Origin: Plantago major
Taxonomy: Eukaryota > Streptophyta > Magnoliopsida > Lamiales > Plantaginaceae
Direction: 5' to 3'
Assembly: GCA_026545765.1 (NCBI GenBank)
Contig: CM048842.1
Coordinates: forward strand, 45,765,431 to 45,829,430
Length of the DNA: 64,000 bases
The position numbers were made by a program, and so were the translations under genes. The notes below the pieces were generated by a model that worked only from the letters and a program-made list of their open reading frames with translations, ran no database searches and was not told the DNA's origin. Below are positions 51,766 to 62,759 of the stretch, in pieces. Each line of letters starts with the position of its first letter. Position 1 is the stretch's first letter.

Positions 51766-54558
51766 TTTGACGTTGCATATCCCAGAGAGGGATTTAATTC
51801 TCCTCTAGCAAATCTGATGCCTGGTCCATTTTTGCAAGCTTTGTAGTTGACCAGATTTGCTTTGTCTTCTGTCATGTGCTTTCCGCATCCACTATCAAAT
51901 AGCCATTGAGCCTTAGTCCAAGAAGTGTTCTACACAAAACAGGAAACATGAGTTAGGTTCTTGCTTCGGAAATAGAACCATTTAGACTAAACATTCTTCC
52001 AGTAGGAATCAACATTTTAGTGAATTTCTTGGGAGTTTGTTTCCGTCTAGCTTGATCAGAAGGAGATGCAATGAAATCAGTAATTTTGATTTTAATTTTC
52101 CTTTTTGGGGTGTTTCTAGATGTTCCCCTTGGAGCTTTCTGGATCCTGGGTTTCTGGGATTGCTTTTCAACAAGCTTAGTTTTTCTGCCCAAGTTCCTTC
52201 TAGCTCTGGCATTCGGTTTTTCAGTGGCTTGAAAATTCTTCCACTCCTGTTTATTGCTGCAAGCAATATCAGCCTTGCGCCATTGTTCTTGTCCTTTCTT
52301 ATATTGTTGCAGAAGAACTTTTCCAATAGCACGATAGCCAATGCCATTTCGAACACCTTTGGCTTTCTGAATGCTTTTTTCAGAAGCCTTACTAGTTTCT
52401 GCACCATATTTTTTTTCATAAAATAGTATAGTAGAGAATTTGCCTATTCCAGCAATTTTTCCCTTCCTAGTAATGTAGCAATGTGGGTGGTTGCATATCT
52501 GAGGGTTGCGTTTCTTTTCAGAAACCTTATCCACATGGTTTTTGTGAACTTGTTGTTCTTTCAAAGGCTGGGTTGCTACTCCTTTTCCTTTGTCAACTAC
52601 CTTAGCTTTCTGACCAATGCTATAGGTGGTTGAAGAACCATTCTGTTGAATTTTTACAAAGGTCAACCTTTCATCACTCTTCTTCAGAGGAGATGAATTA
52701 CTCAATTTTTCATCAAGTCCAAGTCTACCTTTCTCAAAGGGGTCTCTCAGATAGGATTGAATCTCAGTGAGAGTGTCACTAGCCTTTGCATAAGATTGGA
52801 AAGATAGCTCTTTCTTTCTAAGTTCTTCATTCTCAGAAAGTAGCTCCATCATTTTCTTATTTAGTTTGTCTAAGGCTAGTTTGTGAGAATTTTTATTCTC
52901 AGATATCTGAGCTTTCAGAAAGGCTATTTCAGTGTTCTTGCTCTCAGATACCCTGATTAGCTCAGAAACCTCTTTCTCAAGAGTTTCTTTGCTTTCCTCT
53001 AGAATTCTGGTTTTAGATTGTGCTTCCGGAAATTCTCTCTCATAACGATCCAATTCACTTTTGACTAATTCCAGATCCTCAATTCCATCATCACTTTCAT
53101 AGTACAGAAATTGTGATTTGTTAGTTACCTCATCAGCCATAAGACATATTTCAATGTTGGAGATGTCTGGACCAGCGATCTCAGCAACTCCACACATTTC
53201 TTTCTTCTTAAGGCCGAAGTCAATTACTTCGTGGGTGATTCCACACAATTCTGGTGATGGTAGGTTTGAGTCATCTGAATCTTCATCTTCAGAATCTGTC
53301 TCAATGTCTAGAGCATCAATTTGAATTTGAATCTTTTTCCTTTCTTCAGTCAGCAAAGCCCTTTGATTTCTTTTGAAATTTCTTCTGTCCTTTTTGTCAC
53401 CTGTCTTGAGCTTATTTAAAGCTGGACAGTCTCTCTTGAAGTGACCAGGCTTTTGACATTAGAAGTAGATATCATTTCCTATTTCTGCGGTTTCAGTACT
53501 AACACCTTTCTGAATGGGGGTGTTCAGAGAGTTGTTCATTTGTATGTTCTTGTACTGATGATAGTTTGGGCCAAGATGCTTTTTCAGCTTTTCTTTAGCT
53601 TTTCTTCTTTCAATCTCTCGACTCACAAATTTCTTCATGTGTCTTACTGCAAGAGCATTTTCTTCAGATGCATCTTTGGTATCCTTCTTTTCAGAAGTAC
53701 CTTGAGAAACTAGAGCAACACTTTGCAACTTTTCAGCTGTTTGTTCTCTGTGAGTTGTCTCATAATCTACAGTAGCAAGATGAGAGAAGAGTTCTACTGG
53801 AGTAATACTTGGCATCCCTTGGTTAAAATAGAAGAATTTCGTGTGTTCCCAGTTGTGATTAAGACTTCTGACAATTGTCTTAATCTTTTCTGACTGAGAG
53901 TATCTATTGCTTTCACCAAGTTCAGCCATATCACTCATTAGAGTGGTAAACCTGAAATCAAGTTCTTCCAGAGTTTCAGTGGGACCTTGTTTGAAATTTC
54001 AATTTCAGAACTTCGAACTTGTTTTCCTTGGTTTTCTCAGTTCCGGCACAGATTTCTTCAATCAGTTGCCAGGCAACTTTCGCCATTTTAGCACCCCACA
54101 GTTTACACTGTATGTACTCAAATGTCGATCTGATAATTATATTACGAGCTTCACCATCCAATCTATGTCTCTTGGCATCTTCAGATGTCTAGAGTTCTCT
54201 TGGCTTGTCTTCATACACAATGCTTCCATGAGCAATACGACCACTATCACTAGCAGTCGCATCCTCACTTCCATCTTCGTTATCTGAGGCTTTTCTTCCA
54301 TCAGACACCTCAGTGACTTGTCTCAGTTGTCTGATTTTGATAGGCCCTTCATTGATGACATGGATCATCTCGTCGCTAATGGCCTCCAGATGGAGCATCA
54401 TGTTGTTCTTTCATTTGTCGTAGTTTTCTGGCTTCAGAATGGGTGCATCACTCAGAGACATACCTGCACACTTCACACACAAATTATATAGTCCTCAGAA
54501 AGGGACAAAGTTTCTTCACCTATCTGGGGATCTAGGTTCAGTGCAGAAGGCTTGTGAA
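51766..54558 (-). pseudogene. Sirevirus A gag and protease
   Basis: Gag N-terminal segments with MMLHLEAISDEMIHVINEGPIKI (54,330-54,401) and HNWEHTKFFYFNQGMPSITP (53,820-53,870). A zinc knuckle ends QKPGHFKRDCPAL near 53,425-53,460. A long open stretch (51,953-53,356, 467 codons) follows with an acidic start, a coiled coil (about residues 100-200, ELVKSELDRYEREF and KETLEKEVSELIR) and a basic C-terminus. Protease C-G-K-H-M-T remnants lie at about 51,865-51,890. Gag packages the element RNA. Broken. Confidence 0.82.
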
Positions 54559-54564
54559 CCTCCA

Positions 54565-54578
54565 GCTCTGATACCACT
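54565..54578 (-). other. Primer binding site of A (initiator Met tRNA)
   Basis: The minus strand reads AGTGGTATCAGAGCTGG directly after the LTR end, a perfect TGGTATCAGAGC. Confidence 0.9.
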
Positions 54579-56087
54579 TGTTGGTACAGATAACGGCAAA
54601 GTAAAAGACTAGAGGGGGTGAATAGTCTTTTAAAACTTTTGTCGATAAACACAATTTCTCAGAAACCTGGGTGTTTCTGATACTTAGATTCAGAGCGCGG
54701 GAGACTTTAAGATAGATAAGTGTAGAAACAATAAGTATGTGTGTGTGTGTGCTTTGCTGAAAAGTAAATACAGAAAGGTAAATGACACAGCAAGTATAGT
54801 GGTATCTGGAGGTGGCGTAATCCTCCAACTAATCCACTTTGGTCTTTCTGAGACCTAGAATTCGCTAGAACAGATAATTGAGTTCTCCTTACAAAAATCC
54901 TATTCTAAGATTCTTAAACAAATGGTTCCCAACCATATGTTCCCCCTGAGTTATTCCCCAGCTCCTAGAGCTATGTACTTCCTCTACTCAAATAACCTTG
55001 GAGTTATTCCCTGATTTCCCAAATCAAGTACTTCCTCTACTCCACGTCGTGTTGGTGTTTGGTTATATGGTTTTTGTCAGAGAGGCGTCTCGTATAACTT
55101 TTCAGTTATGTTTTCAGAGAGCCTGATAGAACAAGACTACTTAATACACTTGTTCAGTGGATGGTACATCGCTTTCTTGACCCAAGTAATTGATGTCCGT
55201 TCTGGAGAATGAGCTTCATAAAGGGTATCTGATAGTTCAACTCTTTCACGAATAACAATCTCTTGTTAATGTTCAGGACAACTTAGAACTACTAGTAATT
55301 CTTTTAAGCAATCAGAAGGCTTTCAGAAAGGGTAGTAGAGTGCTTGAGAGAATACTTTGTTTGATGGTAAGTTTGCAAGATAGCGCGTTCTAAGGTGTAT
55401 TTCTCAGCATCTAAGTGTGTGATATATATATAGATAAATTTGAGAGGCATTTGAATTATATCCGTTGTGCTCTCTATCAAATTATATCCGTTTATATCTT
55501 GAACTATGTACTCAGAAGTCACTATCTCATTTTTCAGCGAGGAATTGCTTTCTGTGGCAATTCTGCCAATGCATTTAATTCATAGTACTGTTCATTGTCC
55601 TTTAGTCTCAACGGATACATGAGCCTTTCTGATGACTTGCATGCTCCTTACTCATGATGTCATATGTCCATAACCTGATTTCAAATGTAAGTAAATACAC
55701 TTAAGTGAGGATTAAGGACATAGTCTTTCTGAGTTAGACTAAACCTTGATGTCTTCATAAATCTTGTGCAATCTTCAGAGGATTGATTTTATCTAATCTT
55801 TAGATAAGCTCCATTGCTAGGATTGATCTCCAGATAAGCTCCATTTATCTAATCTTCAGAGCTTATCTAATCTTTAGATAAGCTCCATTGCTAGGATTGA
55901 TCTTCATGGTCTTCTTGAAATAAAAATTACACTCAGAGACCTATAATCCTAATACAAGATTTACTAGACTAATCATACTCAGTGATTTCCTCTTTTACAA
56001 TGTTCAAACCAAGAGTACTTAATCACCTTTCTGGCTAAGATAAGAACATGGGATGGGTGATCAAAATACTAACAGATATTCCTAACA
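54579..56087 (-). repeat. 5' LTR of Sirevirus A
   Basis: TGTTGG...CCTAACA, 1,509 bp. Landmarks as in the 3' LTR: short G-run, GT microsatellite (about 54,737-54,752), two structured repeat units (about 54,949-55,043), and TATATATATAG box on the minus strand (55,422-55,434). A local duplication at about 55,785-55,905 (repeated TCTAATCTTTAGATAAGCTC) is absent from the 3' LTR and explains most of the length difference. Confidence 0.88.
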
Positions 56088-56092
56088 AAAAG

Positions 56093-57733
56093 TGTTGGTC
56101 CAGATAACGGCAAAGTAAAAGACTAGAGGGCGCGGGGGGGGGGGGGGGTGAATAGTCTTTTAAAACTTTTGTCGATAAGCACAGTTTCTCAGATATCTGT
56201 GAAGATATCTTATACTTAATTTCAGAAAGCAGAAGACTTTTCTGTGATAAGTGCACGTGCTCAACAAGATAAGTGTAAGTACTTTGCAAGATAAGTAAAG
56301 CAACTAATAGACTGCAGAAAGTAAATAACACAAATCTATTTATAGTGGTATCTGAAGGTGGCGTAATCCTTCAACTAATCCACTTCGGCCTTTCTCAGAC
56401 CTACAATCCACTAAGACAGATAAATGATGTAACCTTACAAATATCTTCTCTTGATTCCTAAATACACTAGGTTCCCAACCAAGTGTTCCCCCTGAGTTAT
56501 TCCCCGGCTTTCACAGCCAAGTACATCCTGCACTCATAAACCTTTTTGAGCTATTCCTTAGTTTCCCAAACTAAGTACTTCATGTGCTCAATAACCTTGG
56601 AGTTATTCCTTAGTTTTCCAAACTAAGTGCTTCCTGTACTCCACGCCGATTAAGGTGTTGGTTATGGTAAATTGTCAGGTGAGCTTCTTTAATAACTTGT
56701 TCAGTTATTCAGATAGCTCTATGAATCAAGTATACTTAATACACTTTGCAATGTATGGTATCGTGTTCTTTACTGACCCAAGTCTATGATAAGTGTTTAA
56801 GAGAATGAAACTCAGATATGAAATCTTAGTTCAACTCTTTCACAAATAACAATGCTTGTTAAGGATCAGGACACTTAGAACTTTTGTGCTACTTAGAATC
56901 AAGAGCTTTGGTCGCAACAGAAAGCTTGAAGATAAGTAGTATGCTTGAGAGAGCTTGTGTGAGTATTTAGTGTTCTTGGTGTAAGTTTTGTGTGTGTTCT
57001 CAAGCAGTCTAAGTGTTGATATTTATAGATGAATTTGAGTGTCGTTTGAATAGTATCCGTTAGGCTTAACTCAATTTCAAACTATTGATATCTGAGTATA
57101 ATCAGTAACGCGTTTGTCTTCTTCTTCGGCTACCGCTTTTGTTCGACATCTCATTCCGCATTTAATGCATTGTCTATACTTTGTCTCAGTAGTGCCAATC
57201 TTAACTATGCATTAATCGTAGATCTTTTACTATCGATTTCTAATGTCGTACGTCCTTTTTAAGAGATTATCACAACTTCAGATACCACTTGTTGAAACAA
57301 CTTGTTATAATATATTTCTTTTCAGAAATATAACTTGTGTCAAGGTATCTGAGTGTAGATATCTGTGAGCACTTTCCTCGTCTCAGAAACCTTTTATTCT
57401 CAGATATCCTTTGCAACACTTGTGTTTCGAAGCACTTGTTTCTTCAAGATATCTGGATATTATCTGAAAAACCTTTGTCTTCAGCAATCTTGTGCAGTCT
57501 TCAAATCTTCAAATCCGTTGAACTTTTCCTGCTGGATGCCTTCTTCTTGGTCTTCTTCATAAAATAAAAATTACATTTCGAGACCTAACATCCTATAAAA
57601 GATTTGCAAGATTATCATACTTAGTGAATTTCCTCTTTCATAGTGTTCAAGTGAACCAAGAGTACTAATCACCTTTCTGAGCTAAGATAAGTCATTAGGT
57701 TGCTGATCAAAATCTAAACAGATATTCCTAACA
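56093..57733 (-). repeat. 3' LTR of Sirevirus C
   Basis: 1,641 bp, TGTTGG...CCTAACA. A G-run of 14 lies near its start (about 56,134-56,147), three structured repeat units at 56,493-56,642, GATATTTATAG at about 57,018-57,028 (a minus-strand TATA box), and GCATTTAATGC at about 57,158-57,168. Confidence 0.88.
56493..56642. repeat. Structured tandem repeat in LTR (3 units)
   Basis: Outer stems TGAGT/ACTCA, TTGAGC/GCTCAA and GGAGT/ACTCC. Inner stems GGCT/AGCC, TTAGTTT/AAACTAA and TTAGTTT/AAACTAA. The GAGC/GCTC pair in unit 2 is a double compensatory change relative to GAGT/ACTC. Confidence 0.8.
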
Positions 57734-58079
57734 AATTTCCACCATTTTGATCAGTCAACGATGACTATCTGACCTATTACAAATCTGGATGAGGAAATAA
57801 TCCACTACTTAATCATTTCTTATGTTTTTTCAAATTAGATAATTAAGTGCAGAAAGTAAACATCAACCAAATCACAAGGTGTGATCTTTGATGACAAGAT
57901 ATCTTTTATAGAAAAAGATATCTGAGAGTAAGTTCATCAGATATGTTACAAAGAAAGTTTACAGATAACTTTAGTACATAATACAATTCAGCTCAGTCAG
58001 CAAGATACAAAAATACTTAGTAAATTAGGACAACAGGAGTAGCTAAGCTCCAAGTAGACATCCTAATAAACTAGTATTC
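57734..58079 (-). other. Polypurine tract and 3' noncoding region of C
   Basis: The minus strand reads AAAATGGTGGAAATT before the LTR, a purine tract less regular than in A and B. The remainder is noncoding and homologous to 33,711-34,076. Confidence 0.75.
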
Positions 58080-58700
58080 AAGTCTTCAAAAGCAGTTCCA
58101 TGGATCAATCTGCAAATTTCCTATCACCAAACCTTTTAATATCATTAGAGTAGTCATAGAGAAGTGTTCTGACAATCATCTCTGTGTCTCTGGCAAATCC
58201 ACAGACTTCCTTGTAGGTTTGGTAGGATTTTTCTTGGCAAAATGCTTGACCCACAGATACTTTCCCAATTTCCAAGCATGCTCGATTCTGATTTTTGATA
58301 GCTTGAAGTATTCATAAATAATCTTCAGATATCTGATGTCACTCTTATATTGATCTTCAGTTAAGTAGAAGGACTCATAGGGTTCCACAGCAAGTCTTGC
58401 TCTTGTGCTTATTCCAGTGATGTTGGGAATTTTGTGCACATCATCTAGCTTTCCATAAGGACATTCATCAAAGAGGTCCTTTTTCATGGTTTCTATTCTC
58501 TTGATTACTTCAAAATCCAACCAGGCTTTGATGTGGTTGGTGTTAATAAAGATTGGCTTGTCTTTTCTCTATGCCATGAGCTGTTTATGGATTAGTTCTG
58601 GAAATTTTGAATTTACCAGTAGATGCTTAAGTTCCAGAATCCAGTAGCCATTCATCTGATTAATGCACCTGTAGACAGAGGAGTCACTGTTGGTCTTCAC
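58080..58700 (-). pseudogene. Sirevirus C accessory protein, C-terminal domain
   Basis: Shows FEVIKRIETMKKDL, CPYGKLDDVHKI, YESFYLTEDQYKSDIRYLKIIYEYFKLS and HAWKLGKYLWVKHFAKK, matching B closely and A at about half the positions. It is the third independent copy of this unrecognised domain in the window. Broken. Confidence 0.7.
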
Positions 58701-60920
58701 ATACTCAATCTTGGCTTCTTCAGGCCTGAGTGGTAGTTGAAGTTGTCTTTGTTCAGCTCTCAGTCTGTTGCTCCTTTGTCTTCAATTCTCCTTTGGGGTA
58801 GTGCTTGAAGAACCACCCTGGATAGACTTGGTATTTCCACATGGTGTTTTAGCTGCCAAAGGCTTTGCAGCTATGGGCTCAGTAAGGCTATCAATTTTCC
58901 TTTTTCTATGAAGAGGAGCTTCATCTTCATCAGTCGCTTCATCATCATCAATATTAATTCTTGTGAGACTTTTGCAGCCTTCTTCATTGCCCAGGGATTT
59001 GATTTGACCTTCTTCTTCTTCTTATTCAGAAGATTCATCAATCCCTCTTACTTGTCCTCTCCTTGGAGACTTGGTACTCCTTGGAGGTTTCTGTGCTCTG
59101 GCCCTTGTTACCATTGAAGTTCCTTCAGTTGGTTTCTGGGAAGTAGCTACTATTTGCAAAGCAGCTTGACTTGAGGAGGGCTCATTGATTCTGAGTGGTG
59201 GCTGGGAAGTTTTCTTGTTTCTTCCTTTCTCGAGCGTAACCACTGATTTCTTCTTATATCCTTCTCCTTCTTCCCGTTCCCCCTAACTTTGAGGTCCAGA
59301 TTTGTACAATCCTTCCCCCTTAGTCATTGTTGGCTGACTAAGTCTTATAAAGGATTCTGAGAGAGACTCAAAATGTCCTCAGCGCTTATAGCGTGACCAA
59401 CTTCTGAAGTTCAGCTTTGAGCTCCTGATTTTGTTTGATAAGTCCATTTTCCTTATCAGTAAGCTCTACCAATGGGCCTTGAATAGCATCTGCTTTTCCA
59501 GCAGCATAGCTAGCCTCTTCAAAGGCTTTTGCAGACAAGTTTAGGTCATCATCCCTAACCATGCCTAGATATTTCTGAGTAATGACCAGACTGGTTGTTC
59601 TCTGAGTGATGAGCTCAGTGAATGTCTTCATTTCTGCAGGGACTCATGCAATGGTGGATTTATCTTGAGAAGATAACTCCTTTTCAATTTAGCCAGTACT
59701 TGATATATGTTCAAGTATTCAGTGGAGTTGACATTTGGCAGCTTGCTGAATATTTCAGGAGCAATCAGCTTCCTTTTCAAATGAGAAACCGCTAAGTGTT
59801 CATTGCGGTGTTCTGCCTATGCCTTGTCTTCTTCATCATCTGAGTCATCAGCCCAGTGATCTTCATCCTCTTGGACATTTTCAAGATTTTCTAGTCCGGC
59901 AACCATCTCAGAGATGGCATTCTTTCCTTTCAGAGAGGAGAATGGTATATCTTTTGATGGTGATGCAGCCTTAGCATCATGCTTTTCTTCAGATACTTCT
60001 TCAGTATCTAGCTCCTTAGCAATGGCAATTACAACATCCTAGAGCTCTTTGACCTCAGAGTAAACTACCATTTCTTGTAAGTATTGATCTTGAAGTTGAT
60101 TAAACTTATCTCTGGATTTAGCTAGCTCTTCTTCTAGTTGAAGATGGAGCTGTTGTTGTTCTTCCAACAGTTGTTTGAGTTGAGCAGCTCTGGTTTGTGT
60201 ATTCAATATCTTCTGAGTTGTTTCCTCAGAGTGCTCAACTACTTGTTCAGTAGTGTCCTTTTGTTGTTGGGAAGATGGATGGTTAGATTTCTGAGGAGAT
60301 TGAGGAGGGGATTGCTGTGATGTCCTCTCAGTGTGCTTTTCAGCAGCTGAGGCATTATTTCCTTGTGGAATCCCTCCTGTCCCTGATGCAGGGGCATCAT
60401 CATCATCCTTCTTATCATCCTCATCCTTGTGATGGTCAGAAGAAGAATCTTCATACTCATTCTCATCAGTCTCCTTCTCTTCCTCATCTTCATAGACCAG
60501 ATTGATCACTTCTGGAATAGTGACCATTTGCCCATTTACCTCCTCTTATTCAGAGGGTATGCATTGTAAGGTCTGGGGCAAAGTAGGCTTGAATGCCATT
60601 TGCATTCTAGTCTGACCATCTGCTTGATTGAAAGCTTGGATCAGCTTTTTGGCCACTTCCTTGACAAACTCCTTAACCATCTATGTTCTGAAAGAATACT
60701 GTTCACTGGGGAACATTGCATGGACGTAGTTTTCCAAATCAAGGGCTCTTGCTCTCCTTGTGTGGTGATCAGTCACCTTTAAGATTTCATATAGATCGGA
60801 GCATCAGAGCTTTTGCCATTTCTTAAAGCATGTCAGATGCTTTGGCAAAGTGTGTTCCTTGAAGAAAGGAAGCAGGTCCTTGTTCTCATCATCAGGGACC
60901 TTAGTGGCACTTGTTTGAGC
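58701..60920 (-). pseudogene. Sirevirus C accessory protein, middle part
   Basis: From the N-terminal side: a conserved block at about 60,690-60,920 (FKEHTLPKHLTCFKKW), an acidic opening (60,440-60,520), and a coiled coil (about 60,080-60,210, RAAQLKQLLEEQQQLHLQLEEELAKSRDKF). A block with VITQKYLGMVRDDDL and a second coiled coil follow (59,390-59,630), then basic Ser/Pro-rich sequence. Aligns with B 34,617-36,880. Broken. Confidence 0.6.
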
Positions 60921-61813
60921 CTGAAAGAAAGAGTTTTGAGTTAGATTCAAAACTAGTGTAGATATCTGAGTACGAGTGTAGTTAGGTTTCAGAGTCACCT
61001 GAATGAGTACATCAGGCTCAGAGACTTGTACTACTGAGGCAAGGGGTGCCTCAGATATCTTTTTGTGAGGTGGAGACTTGGAAGTCTGGTCCTCATCAAC
61101 CCTTCTTTTCTGCTTGATCCTGAGAATTAAAATTATCACAATACTTAGGAAATTGTCTTGAAAGAATTTATGCAATTAAGCTTCAATGATTTCTGAGTTT
61201 TTCACTTACTTCCTCAACAGGAGACTCAAAATCATTTTTCTCAGAAACATTCTCGATTTTTTGTGTTCTTTCTGGTAATGTTGCCTTGGGGGCTTCATCA
61301 TTTTCCATGGGTGCAGGGGATGTCGCAACTCTTTCCCCTTGCACTTCTACTTCTGAATGAGCCTGTAAGTAGAAATTATTGAGTAATTAGAGAAGAATTT
61401 ACATTAACCCATGATGAAGAATGTTTGTCACTGAGTTTTGTATACCTTGTCACTAGAAGGCTCAATGATATTTTCTTCAGAAACCTTGACGGTCTCTGGG
61501 TCCTTTTCTGTCATTTCTGCCTTATCTTCTTCTTTCTCAGTTGGAGCCTATTAGAAACATCCACTTAATTAGTTAAGTATTTTAACATATAACTGAAAAG
61601 TAACATCTTAATGAATTCTTTATCACCTGTGGCACAGGCTCAGATTCCCCAAGAGGTGAGGTTGTGGAGGCCTCTTTCTCAGTCTCAGAGGCAAACTTTC
61701 AGCTTCCTCTTGTTCATGTGTTTCTAAATCAGCCTGTAACAAATAAATTTTATTAACTCAAAAGATTAATAAACACAAATTATCACAAGTAGAGAGTTAA
61801 ACCATTCAGCTAC
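60921..61813 (-). other. Ladder of short exon-like blocks and introns (C)
   Basis: Five intron-like segments on the minus strand: 61,734-61,813, 61,548-61,626, 61,363-61,445, 61,120-61,209 and 60,921-60,998 (78-90 bp), all GT...AG with T-rich ends. The blocks between them are 107, 102, 153 and 121 bp, close to the 105, 102, 150 and 117 bp of element A. Blocks start after AG with GC or GA and encode Glu/Pro/Ser-rich sequence. Conservation of position between subfamilies argues for a real splicing structure. Confidence 0.7.
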
Positions 61814-62759
61814 CTGAGCAGTGTCAGGCTGATTGGTCTCTGGAACTTGTGACCCTTCAATGTTTTGGTCTTGTTGTTCCATTTCAGCTTCTTTGTTTGA
61901 AGTTTCAGGTACTTCAGACCTTTCCTGAGTATGCAACTCAATTGCCTCCCTGGTTGATCATTCTGAGTGGATGTCTCAGTTTGATTCCTCTCATTGAGTT
62001 GGGGAACCTGCTCTTTTGCAGGATTTTCTTCAGCAATAAAAGATGCTGGTATCTGCAACTCAAGTACTATTTCAGCAGTATCCTTATCGGGCTGTTGTGG
62101 TTGTTGTGCTTGAGACAGATTGTTGAGTGTTGAGGCAATGGCAGTATCCTCCAACACTAAGCTATCACTCATCAGAGCATCTTCAATATCTTTCAGTCTT
62201 TCTTGCTTTGATGGTGTAATTTGTCCAGTGACCTTGGACACAGTTGCTTCTTCAGCAACCTTTGAAACAGGTGCTTGTTCAGCAACCTATGGTGTAGGTT
62301 CTTCTTCAGATACCTCTACACCAGTTACTTTTTCAGTAACCTTAGCCCTTTTTGATTTTCTAGGACTTGAGAGATGACTAATTCATCATCTTCATCGCCA
62401 GAGCTCTCATCAGCATTAGGAACTGATTGGTCCATATTCTCTGCGGTTTCTGTAGAAAGGGCTTGGTATCTATCACTACTTTCTTTAGAAGCATTTATGA
62501 GTTCATCAACAAGGCTTTCGGCAATAGTCTTCACATTTCTGAAAGCACTTTCTCTTGATGAGTCTACTTGTTCAGTAGCCGACACTTCTTTTGCAGCATT
62601 GATGAGTTCATCTGCATTTATGAGTTCATCGGCTATGGCGGCAAGTATCTGGGAAACGACAACCTCAATGGGTGTGCTTTCTGAATTGCCAGCAGACTTC
62701 TTTCGTGAAGTTCTGAGCTTCTTGGTCGCAACCTTTCCCTCAGATACCTCTTCAGTCTT
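61814..62759 (-). pseudogene. Sirevirus C accessory protein, acidic region
   Basis: Protein-like minus-strand sequence between the N-terminal domain and the ladder, rich in Glu, Ser, Val and Gln. It includes a basic patch near 62,690-62,760 and short repeats of an LINASKE-type segment at about 62,490-62,630. The Pro/Gln repeat of B is reduced to a short QPQQP here. No domain recognised. Broken. Confidence 0.55.

Larger units (their letters stand above)
12974..56087 (-). mobile_element. Sirevirus A (Ty1/copia), subfamily I, split by B
   Basis: The outer element of the nest. Its 3' part is 12,974-20,426 and its 5' part is 48,108-56,087. Element B occupies the gap with matching 5-bp duplications, so the two parts once were continuous and total about 15.4 kb. 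In transcription order: 5' LTR, primer site, gag, pol, promoter-like spacer, accessory gene, polypurine tract, 3' LTR. LTR divergence by eye is about 2-3 %, or roughly one million years at commonly used plant rates. The flanking 5-mers (ATTTC and AAAAG) do not match. Broken in several places in gag and pol. Confidence 0.85.

Noticed and set aside
54559-54580. Partial tRNA gene
   Set aside because: Only the primer-binding stretch complementary to the tRNA 3' end is present, next to an LTR terminus.
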